DNA of 6,928 nt from Tyzzerella sp. (GTDB lineage Bacteria; Bacillota; Clostridia; Lachnospirales; Anaerotignaceae), in contig DXZA01000071.1 of assembly GCA_019415525.1 (NCBI GenBank), forward strand, positions 1-6,928, given 5' to 3'. A program made the position numbers and the translations under genes. Below the pieces are notes generated by a model. The model did no database searches, was not told the DNA's origin, and worked only from the letters and a program-made list of their open reading frames with translations. Of this stretch, positions 6,690-6,928 are shown piece by piece (position 1 is the first letter of the stretch; each line of letters opens with the position of its first letter).

Positions 6690-6928
6690 ATGAGAATATT
6701 GTTATCATGTTGTATTGGTATGTCAACCAGTATGCTTACAGAAATTATGCTTCAAACTTGCAAAAAAGAAAATAAGGATTATGATATAAGTTTTATAGAT
6801 GTTGACCATCTTGAATTATATATAAATAATTGTGATGTTTTATTATTAGGACCACAAATAAACCATAAATATAATAAATTAAATAAAATTTATGGTAATA
6901 AAATACCAATAGCTATTATTGATAGTCT
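6690..6928 (+). CDS. PTS EIIB, lactose/cellobiose family (3' end beyond window)
   Basis: Cytoplasmic phosphocarrier that passes phosphate from EIIA to the sugar held in EIIC. The visible 79 residues begin MRILLSCCIGMSTSMLTEIM, with the family CxxGMSTS active-site loop. Cys7 is the likely phosphocysteine, and the adjacent Cys8 takes the place of a small residue often seen there. VLLLGPQI follows, the typical second half of the fold. AGGAGAGGAAG at 6677-6687 places the ATG start. Full-length members are about 100 aa, so roughly a fifth is missing. It follows licR by 14 bases and may share its transcript. B. subtilis licR-licBCAH has the same neighbourhood, so licB (celA/chbB) is a reasonable name, but the substrate cannot be settled without the missing EIIC and EIIA. 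Confidence 0.9.
   Translation, partial: MRILLSCCIGMSTSMLTEIMLQTCKKENKDYDISFIDVDHLELYINNCDVLLLGPQINHKYNKLNKIYGNKIPIAIIDS

Overview
This is AT-rich DNA from what is most likely a low-GC Bacillota (Firmicutes), probably a clostridial or related anaerobic gut-type lineage. That rests on strong purine-rich Shine-Dalgarno sites, A/T-ending codons and LicT/LicR-type PTS regulation. The species cannot be told from the sequence. Everything in the window is on the + strand and serves phosphotransferase (PTS) uptake of beta-glucosides.

Region 1 (about 87-4533) is a complete beta-glucoside operon. It begins with a promoter and a leader holding a ribonucleic antiterminator (RAT, 151-179) that overlaps the 5' arm of a long intrinsic terminator (174-238). 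Three genes follow with tight spacing: a 626-aa EIIBCA permease (bglF/bglP type), a GH1 6-phospho-beta-glucosidase (bglA/bglH type) and a LicT/BglG-family antiterminator. A strong terminator (4500-4533) ends the unit. The permease phosphorylates and imports the sugar, the hydrolase splits the sugar phosphate, and the antiterminator would bind the RAT and let transcription pass the leader terminator. Because licT is the last gene of the operon it would control, the layout is a positive-feedback loop.

Region 2 (4415-4762) is a 348-bp intergenic stretch with the bgl terminator, a good sigma-A-type promoter and an AT-rich leader. Region 3 (4763-6928) has a LicR/MtlR-type transcriptional activator (two HTH domains, two PRDs, EIIB-like and EIIA-like domains), then the start of a lactose/cellobiose-family EIIB gene cut by the window end. 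This resembles a licR-licB arrangement controlling a second oligo-beta-glucoside PTS.

The main oddity is that both regulators are broken near their C-termini by single-base frame changes in or beside homopolymers. licT breaks at an A8 run (4275-4282). licR breaks around an A5/T4 stretch (6442-6453). Reading across the breaks restores proteins of 277 aa and 637 aa, close to the LicT (277) and LicR (about 641) lengths, and restores the family's C-terminal residues. This could be sequencing error, recent inactivation, or slippage-dependent expression; one sequence cannot separate these. I see no wholly novel system. The window is a recognisable PTS regulatory locus with these unusual details.
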